Shown here: positions 33,114-38,153 of the stretch, piece after piece
Layout of the letters: each line of letters opens with the position of its first letter
Position numbering within the stretch: position 1 is the stretch's first letter
Virus record (IMG/VR): IMGVR_UViG_3300024520_000205
Coordinates: 1-39,022 of that record
Reading direction: 5' to 3' (one strand)
DNA: 39,022 nucleotides
Origin: a virus
Position numbers and translations under genes: made by a program
The notes under the pieces: model-generated
Database searches by the model: none
What the model saw: only the letters and a program-made list of their open reading frames with translations
Told to the model about the DNA's origin: nothing

Positions 33114-33244
33114 TTTACCCCCATAAATTCATTAACGGTTAAAGGTTTTTTAGGCAGGTTTCTCATAATATCCTTATTCAACTCAACCCCGTAGAATTTC
33201 CGTAGCTTTTCCCGGTAGATGTTTAATGTTCTGTCATCGCTCAT
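33110..33244 (-). CDS. Small protein before erf (44 aa)
   Basis: ATG 33244 overlaps the TGA of the upstream gene and its own TGA overlaps the erf ATG. The product (MSDDRTLNIYREKLRKFYGVELNKDIMRNLPKKPLTVNEFMGVK) is basic and helical. ATGA contacts on both sides support a real coupled gene. Confidence 0.58.
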   Translation of the reverse strand: MSDDRTLNIYREKLRKFYGVELNKDIMRNLPKKPLTVNEFMGVK

Positions 33245-33624
33245 TTGTTTAGCTCCTTATCTAGGGTTTTAGCTAGCGCTTCAATCATGGGTTCTGAATT
33301 GCCTTTTGCGTGAAATAATTGGTGGGGTGAATCATCACCGTCTGAACATGGATACCCAAGTGTTTCACGCAATGGACAGTCAGAACACCAATAATTATTA
33401 CATAATGAACAACTTGAAGATCCAAATCTAAAGAACTCAGCGCAGGATTCATTCCCTTTCACATCCATATCTAAATCAATTTCACAATTGTGTTTTCCCA
33501 GATTCTCAGGTGTTAATCCTATCCACTTCATTAGTGAATGCTCTATCCTCTGTGCTTTCGTTTTGAGTTCTGGACTGTCTGCTGGTATCCGGTAAAACTC
33601 TGATTTCCATGTTTCTAAGCTCAT
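33241..33624 (-). CDS. Cys-rich protein (127 aa)
   Basis: I prefer ATG 33624 (MSLETWKSEFYRIPADSPEL), which overlaps the TGA of the upstream gene, over an in-frame start at 33693. Cysteines cluster at SSCSLCNNYWCSDCPLRETLGYPCSDGDDSPH, probably an iron-sulfur or zinc site. Similar Cys clusters occur in phage proteins of unknown function. Confidence 0.65.
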   Translation of the reverse strand: MSLETWKSEFYRIPADSPELKTKAQRIEHSLMKWIGLTPENLGKHNCEIDLDMDVKGNESCAEFFRFGSSSCSLCNNYWCSDCPLRETLGYPCSDGDDSPHQLFHAKGNSEPMIEALAKTLDKELNK

Positions 33625-33959
33625 TTGGCATCCTCCAGTATCTTGCTTATAGCCTCTAAAACACCTTTCACACTGGACTCCTGACAGCCCCAATCACCTT
33701 TGTCAAAGGCTTCTTGTAGGGTGGGGTGCATGGTGGGGGTTGGTTTTTTCTTTAGACGGTTGTATTCCGATTCTGATATTTCAACGGCCCAACTCGCTAG
33801 AATGTAGTCGCCATTAGAAACAAAAACCGGACCAGCATAAGAAGTACTATCAAAATTTTCAAAAACAAAACTCTCTCCGGAAGCCCCTTGTTTGCCACCT
33901 ATGCCCTCTTTCTCACACATTTCCTCTGTCACATCTTTAATAAATACTCCATATCTCAT
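33621..33959 (-). CDS. Unknown protein (112 aa)
   Basis: Mixed alpha/beta; GPVFVSNGDYILASWAVEISESEYNRL (residues 58-84) is the most distinctive region, followed by a helical tail. ATGA overlaps with both neighbours. Not recognised. Confidence 0.65.
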   Translation of the reverse strand: MRYGVFIKDVTEEMCEKEGIGGKQGASGESFVFENFDSTSYAGPVFVSNGDYILASWAVEISESEYNRLKKKPTPTMHPTLQEAFDKGDWGCQESSVKGVLEAISKILEDAK

Positions 33960-34150
33960 AACTCTATCCTCTCATTGTTAAGTATTCTGTCAATTGCTTC
34001 TAAATTTCCATTCTGTGAGTCCCTGTAAGCACTCCAAGCCTGTACTCTTTTAGCCTCTTGCTCTATCCATCTCTGTTTCTTGATGGCTGTAAGCACCTTC
34101 AGATAGACTATGAAAGCAAGGGCAAAGGCTGGTAATAAGATAAGCTCCAT
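33956..34150 (-). CDS. Small membrane protein (64 aa)
   Basis: An N-terminal transmembrane helix (ELILLPAFALAFIVYLKVLTAI, residues 2-23) followed by a charged cytoplasmic helix (KKQRWIEQEAKRVQAW). TAATG overlap with the HTH gene upstream. Function unknown. Confidence 0.65.
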   Translation of the reverse strand: MELILLPAFALAFIVYLKVLTAIKKQRWIEQEAKRVQAWSAYRDSQNGNLEAIDRILNNERIEL

Positions 34151-34326
34151 TATAACCCCGCCTTTTTCAGATAAGCATCACAAGCGTCCCCTATACGCTT
34201 TCTGCCTGGTTCCTCACCCCGCATTAGATTCTGCAAGGTGGTAGGTGAAATCCCTATTTTAACAGCTAGAGCTACTATAGAGCCCTCTTTGTCAATGCCC
34301 TTCTTTAATCGTTTTCCTAGTTTCAT
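34150..34326 (-). CDS. Small helix-turn-helix regulator (58 aa)
   Basis: ATG 34326 follows AAGGAGATAAAA. The product (MKLGKRLKKGIDKEGSIVALAVKIGISPTTLQNLMRGEEPGRK...) has an HTH at residues ~16-40 of the XRE/Cro kind: SIVALAVKIGISPTTLQNLMRG. It is the second gene of the leftward operon, near the divergent promoter pair at 34644-34748, so it is a good candidate for the regulator that acts there. It is a single domain without a cleavage or dimer domain. Confidence 0.75.
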   Translation of the reverse strand: MKLGKRLKKGIDKEGSIVALAVKIGISPTTLQNLMRGEEPGRKRIGDACDAYLKKAGL

Positions 34327-34328
34327 TT

Positions 34329-34616
34329 TTATCTCCTTCTTCGTGTGTATTCGGAACTCAACTGATAACCGTCTGAATCGAAATTATCTCCAGTCTCTGC
34401 AAAAATGGCCTGAATTAGCAAATCCATCATAAAATCTTTCATCTGCCATTTCTGTGCCCACTGGTCAAAATCAACGTCTATCTCTTTGCCTTTGTCATTT
34501 GTAAAAGCAATTTTCCAGATACGGGTCTCACCGCAACCTGATTCAGTTTCCCATGATACAGGGATTGTTTTGATTACTTCTTCGTCTTGGTTGCTGATTT
34601 CGATTGTTGTGTCCAT
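34329..34616 (-). CDS. First gene of leftward operon, unknown (95 aa)
   Basis: Acidic protein with an N-terminal beta region (TTIEISNQDEEVIKTIPVSWETESGCGETRIWKIAFTNDKGKEIDVDF) and a helical C-terminus. It starts about 27 bases downstream of the -10 at 34644-34649. GAGGAAC is the ribosome site. Not recognised; a first-gene position suggests early function. Confidence 0.65.
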   Translation of the reverse strand: MDTTIEISNQDEEVIKTIPVSWETESGCGETRIWKIAFTNDKGKEIDVDFDQWAQKWQMKDFMMDLLIQAIFAETGDNFDSDGYQLSSEYTRRRR

Positions 34617-34643
34617 TTGTTCCTCAGTGTTATTATGACTTCA

Positions 34644-34672
34644 ATATAACACCAACTTGGTATACTTGTCAA
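34644..34672 (-). promoter_or_regulatory. Promoter of the leftward operon with palindromic operator
   Basis: Read on the minus strand: TTGACA (34672-34667), 17-base spacer, TTATAT (34649-34644). The palindrome ACCAACTTGGT (34651-34661) fills the spacer and is a probable repressor site. It starts about 26 bases upstream of the gene at 34616 and diverges from the promoter at 34719. Confidence 0.8.
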
Positions 34673-34683
34673 GCTCTATCTTC

Positions 34684-34748
34684 AAATAATTGAAATAAAT
34701 CTTTTTTTTATTTTTCACTTGCATTTATCTATGGAATGGGTTTATATT
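34684..34748 (+). promoter_or_regulatory. Promoter of the large structured RNA, with shared motif
   Basis: TTGCAT (34719-34724) and TTATAT (34742-34747) lie 17 bases apart; initiation is expected at about 34755, just where the first RNA stem begins. Upstream is an AT-rich motif AAATAATTGAAATAAATCT (34684-34702) that matches 3701-3719 in 18 of 19 bases. No start codon with a ribosome site follows for about 570 bases. Confidence 0.7.
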
Positions 34749-34912
34749 AGAATCATCTGATAAACTCAGATTCCCCGGCGGTTCGTCTCACGTACTAAAG
34801 GGGAGTCATTTATCAGTAGAGTGAGTTTGTCAGAATCCACTCGAAATCATAGCAGTAAGCATCCGGTGAAGAGCCTAACGGTATCTCTATGGGAAAGGTG
34901 CAAGTATATTAT

Positions 34913-35033
34913 AGTGGTGTAAATCAACGGGCAGACGGCATTGGGCGAAACGGTTAAAGAGTCTCAAAGTACACGAGATGTTCATTGGAGTAGTTTTGGC
35001 AGTGAGATACAGGTTCGAGTCCTGTCACCGCTT
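34913..35033 (+). ncRNA. tRNA-like element A with oversized loops
   Basis: T-arm ACAGG-TTCGAGT-CCTGT (35009-35025) is canonical, followed by CACCGCT (35026-35032), which pairs 7 of 7 (one G-U) with AGTGGTG at 34913-34919, itself followed by T-A as tRNA positions 8-9. Between them are GTCTC/GAGAT with a 9-nt loop (34961-34979) and CATTG/CAGTG with a 12-nt loop (34983-35004), where D- and anticodon arms should be, plus about 40 extra bases after position 9. No CCA is encoded. It is not an ordinary tRNA; it may contain an insertion or be a tRNA-derived domain. Confidence 0.5.
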
Positions 35034-35052
35034 ATATTTTATGGTCTGGTTA

Positions 35053-35150
35053 AGCTGATGGTTTAGCTCCTTTTAATCGAGGGTAATTGTAGTATCGACT
35101 GCTTAAACAACAGTTTTACACTCAAGGGTTCGATTCCCTGCCATTCCCCA
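35053..35150 (+). ncRNA. tRNA-like element B ending in CCA
   Basis: T-arm AAGGG-TTCGATT-CCCTG (35124-35140; outermost A-G mismatch) is followed by CCATTCC and CCA. Upstream are arms AGCT/AGCT with a GG-containing 8-nt loop (35053-35068), GGTA/TATC (35082-35096), and GACTG/CAGTT with the 9-nt loop CTTAAACAA (35097-35115). I find no good 5' acceptor strand nearby. Either a degraded tRNA or a structural domain of the large RNA. Confidence 0.42.
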
Positions 35151-35278
35151 ATAATATATATGGGCCTGCCACAGGTTCCCGGATACCAGGATTCGGGAGA
35201 GGTGGTTAACAAGTACAGCTAAACGACTCAGCGGAGTACGGTTATTTCTCCCAGTGTTAAGTCTTTTCAAGATTTGGC

Positions 35279-35318
35279 ACTGGGAGAACTGCGTTTGCAC
35301 ACAATCTAACAGAGTAGA
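35279..35318 (+). repeat. 40-base direct repeat, copy 1
   Basis: Matches 35912-35951 at 33 of 40 positions; ACTGGGAGA, ACACAATCTA and CAGAGTAGA are invariant. It lies just before the start of the nuclease gene at 35325 and contains the 3' strand of the 11-bp hairpin 35246-35288. Confidence 0.75.
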
Positions 35319-35324
35319 GGAATT

Positions 35325-35912
35325 ATGGTTATATACAATAAAGAATTATCAAAAAAACATAAAGCGGTTAAAGACAGAATAAGAGTAAAGAACAAGGATT
35401 CAATCTATATACCCTACCCTACAGAACATTCTGAGACTGAGGTGGTACATTATATATTAAATGAATTGCACGAATTAGAAATAGATGCTCGCGCAGAAGT
35501 AAGCTCAAAGGATGGTACAAGTAGATTTGATATTGTGATATTTAAGAATAAAGTTGCTCAAAGAATAATAGAAGTCAAAAAAAGGAATGGCACTCTTACA
35601 GAAACACAGCGTAAAAAATATGAAAAATACCAGATACCAGTAGACCATGTAAGAGGTGTGAAAGGGGCCGACAAGTACCTTAAAACAGCCTTTGAAGTGA
35701 TTTTATCACAACCTATTGAACTAGAGAAGAGACCAAGCAGAAGAAAAATCACAGAAGAATTTCAACCTTGTAGAAAATGTGAAACCCCAGTAATTAGAAT
35801 TTTCCCACAGAGAACCGAGAAACCGGGCCAAAAATACAGATTCCAGTCTTATTTAAAATGCCCATCTTGTGAAACCATGTACATGAATGAAAAAGATAAA
35901 ATTTACCTATGA
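35325..35912 (+). CDS. PD-(D/E)xK nuclease-like protein with zinc ribbon (195 aa)
   Basis: An HSDR_N/PD-(D/E)xK-like core: E37 region (HSETEVVHYILNELHEL), SRFDIVIF with D69, and RIIEVKK with E83 and K85. The C-terminal 50 residues are a four-Cys ribbon (C149, C152, C179, C182) that is homologous to the whole gene at 36335 (shared CRKC, KGQKY/PGQKY, CxxCxTMYM). The gene is flanked by the 40-base repeats at 35279 and 35912. Possibly a phage nuclease or homing-type endonuclease; not proven. Confidence 0.72.
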   Translation: MVIYNKELSKKHKAVKDRIRVKNKDSIYIPYPTEHSETEVVHYILNELHELEIDARAEVSSKDGTSRFDIVIFKNKVAQRIIEVKKRNGTLTETQRKKYEKYQIPVDHVRGVKGADKYLKTAFEVILSQPIELEKRPSRRKITEEFQPCRKCETPVIRIFPQRTEKPGQKYRFQSYLKCPSCETMYMNEKDKIYL

Positions 35913-35951
35913 CTGGGAGAGGTACGATCACACACAATCTAGCAGAGTAGA
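35912..35951 (+). repeat. 40-base direct repeat, copy 2
   Basis: Second copy of the 35279-35318 element (33 of 40 identical). It begins at the stop codon of the nuclease-like gene and lies about 33 bases before the next ATG at 35985. The pair may be a conserved leader or the trace of a duplication or insertion. Confidence 0.75.
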
Positions 35952-35984
35952 ACAAACATATAACAAACAATAAGGAGTAACAAA

Positions 35985-36338
35985 ATGATTAATGATGAAA
36001 TGTACCCAGACTTGCCAGAACAGGCAAAAAAAGAATATCAGGAGTTAATCGATAATGCAAAGGACAAAATAAAGGAAGTGGCTGAAAAAGCGATAAGTGA
36101 CCTTTATTGTGATGTTGGAACTCATATTGAAACCGACTCTTGGACAAATTTCAGAAATACCCTAATAAATGGAATTAAAGGTTATCCGAGCTATTTAAAG
36201 CATGACTTCAAGAAAATCAGAGAAGAGATATTCAAAGAGAATCGAGAAGAAATTATCAAGGACTTAAACCAGGATTTAGTGGATGAGGTTGAATCTTTAA
36301 AGGCTCAATTAATACGTGCATACGATAGGGTCTATTGA
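35985..36338 (+). CDS. Helical protein (117 aa)
   Basis: AAGGAG precedes the ATG. All-helical, acidic/basic protein (YQELIDNAKDKIKEVAEKAISDLY; EIIKDLNQDLVDEVESLKAQL, coiled coil at the end). Ends in ATGA overlap with the zinc-ribbon gene. Not recognised. Confidence 0.66.
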   Translation: MINDEMYPDLPEQAKKEYQELIDNAKDKIKEVAEKAISDLYCDVGTHIETDSWTNFRNTLINGIKGYPSYLKHDFKKIREEIFKENREEIIKDLNQDLVDEVESLKAQLIRAYDRVY

Positions 36339-36544
36339 TGACTAAAAAGAAAAAACTCAGCGAGGGAGACGGTTGCCGGAAATGTGGTCACCCTGTCACA
36401 TACAGAACCCCTTTAAGGAGACCCAAGAAGGGCCAGAAGTACTATTTCAAAAAGTACCTGTACTGTATCTCTTGTGGGACAATGTACATGATAGAATCAG
36501 AGAAAGTATTAACCAACACTAAAGGAGAACACGATGGAACCTGA
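36335..36544 (+). CDS. Zinc-ribbon protein, paralogue of nuclease C-terminus (69 aa)
   Basis: Cys pairs C14/C17 and C44/C47 in CRKCGHPVTYRTPLRRPKKGQKYYFKKYLYCISCGTMYM align with the C-terminal ribbon of the 35325 gene. It is a free-standing copy of that domain, so the two arose by duplication. It may bind DNA or RNA. Confidence 0.7.
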   Translation: MMTKKKKLSEGDGCRKCGHPVTYRTPLRRPKKGQKYYFKKYLYCISCGTMYMIESEKVLTNTKGEHDGT

Positions 36545-36701
36545 CTATAAATTAATAACAGAAACTTTTATTAGATGGATAAATGAAGGAGCTACTCTTT
36601 CGCCACAGGAAAATGGCAGTGTCACTATTAAAGATGGTGTTCTTAAGGGACTTCATGTTTATGGTGCCAAGGCCGGGTTTAAATTTAAAACCAACCAGTA
36701 A
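36534..36701 (+). CDS. Small protein (55 aa)
   Basis: AAAGGAGAACACG precedes ATG 36534, inside the tail of the previous gene. The product has a helix (YKLITETFIRWINEGATL) and a beta hairpin (NGSVTIKDGVLKGLHVYGAKAGFKFK). The +2 frame at 36583-36801 is a shadow of it. Not recognised. Confidence 0.6.
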   Translation: MEPDYKLITETFIRWINEGATLSPQENGSVTIKDGVLKGLHVYGAKAGFKFKTNQ

Positions 36702-36713
36702 CCAAGGAGAAGT

Positions 36714-36896
36714 ATGGAAACTGATAGAGAAGTCGCTGAAATCCTCTGGTGTTTGCTTGACGATATTGACACAGCGGGAGATATATTTAAGCCAGAACTA
36801 AATGCCTATTTCAAGTATGTGGCGAAAAAACACGCTGAGCGGTTCAAATATATTTCAAGTGATGGATATAAATTAATTTGGCCGACAAAGGAGTAG
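36714..36896 (+). CDS. Small helical protein (60 aa)
   Basis: ACCAAGGAGAAGT upstream of the ATG. Acidic N-terminal helix (REVAEILWCLLDDIDTAGDIF), then a basic segment (YFKYVAKKHAERF). Not recognised. Confidence 0.6.
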   Translation: METDREVAEILWCLLDDIDTAGDIFKPELNAYFKYVAKKHAERFKYISSDGYKLIWPTKE

Positions 36897-36902
36897 AGAC
36901 AG

Positions 36903-37034
36903 ATGAAAACCGCTCTATTCCTAACAGCCCTGTACATTTTGGGAGATTATAATTTCTGCTGGCTGTACTACCCCGACCAGGAGCGGTGGCACCCTGAGCC
37001 AGTTGATATTAAATACTGCTTGGAAAAGAAATAG
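36903..37034 (+). CDS. Small protein, possibly exported (43 aa)
   Basis: ATG 36903 after GAGACAG. The N-terminus MKTALFLTALYILGDYNFCW looks like a short signal or membrane segment; the rest has YYPDQERWHPEP. It stops at TAG 37032, two bases before the strong promoter at 37036. Confidence 0.48.
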   Translation: MKTALFLTALYILGDYNFCWLYYPDQERWHPEPVDIKYCLEKK

Positions 37035-37035
37035 C

Positions 37036-37063
37036 TTGACAAACTCCAGTATATACCTATAAT
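37036..37063 (+). promoter_or_regulatory. Strong sigma70 promoter
   Basis: TTGACA (37036-37041), 16-base spacer, TATAAT (37058-37063), both consensus. It is followed by AAGTATAC (37065-37072), which also lies next to the -35 of the leftward promoter (34660s, minus strand), a possible shared operator. It would transcribe the 37091 gene and the tRNA-like element after it. Confidence 0.82.
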
Positions 37064-37090
37064 TAAGTATACACTAACCAAAGGAACAAA

Positions 37091-37612
37091 ATGAAAATTA
37101 TTGAGGCAATGAAAAAAATCAAATACCTGAGAAAAAAGGTGGATGACCTTACAGGGAAAATACAGCAAAACGCTGCTGATTATGACCATGAAAAACCCCC
37201 ATACGGAACCCCAGAGGAACAGAAAGAACAGGTCAAAATGTGGATTCAAAGCGCAGAAGATGTGATCAAGGAAATATTAAGTCTAAGGGTAGCAATTCAA
37301 GCAACCAACATTTCCACAGACTGCTCTATTGAACTAGGTGGCAAGCAGGTCACAAAAACAATTGCTGAATGGATTCACCGCAGACGGGATTTAGCAGACC
37401 TTAATAAGGCCGTATGGAACGCTCTGGGAACTTCTGGCAGAAATCAAAAGCATATTGCCTTTAAGAACATGGAAGGTGATGAACAGGTAGCTGCTTTAAG
37501 ATTCCATTACGACCCAGCACAAAGGGACAAAATGAAAGACGTTTATGCAGAAGAACCTAGTCTAATTGATGGGGCTCTCGAAGTTAAAAACGCAGTAACA
37601 GATTTAGTTTAA
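37091..37612 (+). CDS. DIP1984-like protein (173 aa)
   Basis: The helical N-terminus (MKIIEAMKKIKYLRKKVDDLTGKIQQNAADYD) is followed by a helix (SAEDVIKEILSLRVAIQATNISTDCSIELGGKQVTKTIAEWIHRRRDLADLNKAVWNALG) in the style of DIP1984/septicolysin-family proteins, which are small helical bundles of unknown function in bacteria and phages. AAAGGAAC upstream of ATG. First gene behind the strong promoter, so well expressed. Confidence 0.55.
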   Translation: MKIIEAMKKIKYLRKKVDDLTGKIQQNAADYDHEKPPYGTPEEQKEQVKMWIQSAEDVIKEILSLRVAIQATNISTDCSIELGGKQVTKTIAEWIHRRRDLADLNKAVWNALGTSGRNQKHIAFKNMEGDEQVAALRFHYDPAQRDKMKDVYAEEPSLIDGALEVKNAVTDLV

Positions 37613-37987
37613 ATGAATTTCCTACAAACAGAGATAAAAATTGATAAAAACAGAATGCGGTACGGCATTAAGTACAACGATAACCAGCTGAATGAAAATT
37701 TAGCAATTGCTTCTGGTGCAATGGTAATACATCTCGTTAGAGAACGTGGGTTCGAATCCCTCTCTGCCTGTCATGGACAGATAGCCAAGTGGATTAAGGC
37801 GTGTATTGACAACAATCTAAAGGCTCAAGTTTCAAGGCTTCAGTACGCAAGTCTCAAACTCATAAAGCCCGCAAGCATCACAGTATCAAGGCTAATCTTG
37901 GAGATTCCGAGAACGTCCTTAGACAAGTTAGTTTTTCTGTTATCATTCAAATCTTCTAAGGCTTCCTGTTTGGGAGGATTTATTTAA
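37613..37987 (+). CDS. Doubtful frame overlapping the permuted tRNA
   Basis: A 124-codon frame starts right after the TAA of the previous gene (TAAATG). Its first ~35 codons (MNFLQTEIKIDKNRMRYGIKYNDNQLNENL...) could be coding, but from about codon 38 it runs through the tRNA-like element and has an unlikely composition. There is no convincing ribosome site. I think most of the stretch 37640-37990 is RNA. Near its end CTTCC/GGGAG (37959-37978) before ATTTATTT may be a terminator. Confidence 0.25.
   Translation: MNFLQTEIKIDKNRMRYGIKYNDNQLNENLAIASGAMVIHLVRERGFESLSACHGQIAKWIKACIDNNLKAQVSRLQYASLKLIKPASITVSRLILEIPRTSLDKLVFLLSFKSSKASCLGGFI
37727..37810 (+). tRNA. Candidate circularly permuted class II tRNA
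   Basis: Order along the DNA: anticodon-stem 3' strand ATACA (37727-37731); variable arm TCTC-GTTA-GAGA (37732-37743); T-arm GTGGG-TTCGAAT-CCCTC (37746-37762, one T-T mismatch); 3' acceptor TCTGCCT (37763-37769); five bases GTCAT; 5' acceptor GGACAGA (37775-37781); T8-A9; D-arm GCC-AAGTGGATTAA-GGC (37784-37800); G26; anticodon-stem 5' strand TGTAT (37802-37806). Acceptor strands pair 6 of 7 (A-C mismatch), the anticodon stem 5 of 5. Every element has tRNA spacing, but 3' half precedes 5' half. The anticodon cannot be assigned, because the loop is split. Confidence 0.6.
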
Positions 37988-37999
37988 AAAAAGGAAAAT

Positions 38000-38152
38000 A
38001 TGCGAAAAAAACTATTAACAATTAAAGTCCATGAGGCCGAAAAGAAAGCCCTGAAAATTGAGGCTGATAAAAGAAATACCAAAGTAGGTACAATGCTTTT
38101 AAAACCCTTTCGGAAAATACTCGACAAAGCCAACAAACAACCTTTGAGGTAA
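38000..38152 (+). CDS. Ribbon-helix-helix-like protein (50 aa)
   Basis: AAAGGAAAAT before the ATG. Basic 50-residue protein: strand KLLTIKVHEAE, helix KKALKIEADKRN, helix KVGTMLLKPFRKILDKA. This is the Arc/CopG-type RHH arrangement, usually a dimeric DNA-binding repressor. Assigned by pattern only. Confidence 0.6.
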   Translation: MRKKLLTIKVHEAEKKALKIEADKRNTKVGTMLLKPFRKILDKANKQPLR

Positions 38153-38153
38153 A

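Larger units (their letters stand above)
34755..35324 (+). ncRNA. Candidate large structured phage RNA (~570 nt)
   Basis: The stretch 34617-35324 holds no convincing gene on either strand (a 65-codon minus-strand frame at 35103-35300 has no support). Pairings seen by eye from the 5' end: CTGATAAA/TTTATCAG (34757-34764 with 34809-34816) enclosing GATTCCCC/GGGGAGTC (34769-34776 with 34800-34807); GAGTG/CACTC (34819-34823 with 34838-34842); tRNA-like modules at 34913-35150; CCCGGAT/ATTCGGG (35178-35184 with 35191-35197); ACTC/GAGT (35226-35237); TTCTCCCAGTG/CACTGGGAGAA (35246-35256 with 35278-35288). Size and tRNA association recall the GOLLD and ROOL phage RNAs, but I cannot claim membership. 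Confidence 0.6.

Noticed and set aside
34733-35147. GGAATGG (34733-34739) pairs perfectly with CCATTCC (35141-35147), as if element B were a tRNA with a 400-nt insertion
   Set aside because: GGAATGG lies upstream of the predicted transcription start (overlapping the promoter spacer), position 8 would be G rather than T, and a 7-base match is expected by chance a few percent of the time in this span.
34913-35150. tmRNA
   Set aside because: GGGCGAAAC and CAACGGG recall tmRNA 5' sequence, but there is no tag reading frame, no matching acceptor for the 3' end, and the element A span is only 121 nt.
35103-35300. 65-codon minus-strand frame in the non-coding region
   Set aside because: No ribosome site, unlikely composition, and it runs across strong RNA hairpins on the plus strand.
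34755-35324. Group I intron inside a tRNA
   Set aside because: I could not find convincing P, Q, R, S core elements or a terminal G splice site with a matching guide; exon halves do not join to a normal anticodon arm.
37690-37770. Ordinary tRNA ending at 37769 with a 5' half just upstream
   Set aside because: The bases upstream of the T-arm give no acceptor partner for TCTGCCT and no 7-nt anticodon loop; TCTC-GTTA-GAGA has a 4-nt loop, which fits a variable arm, not an anticodon arm.
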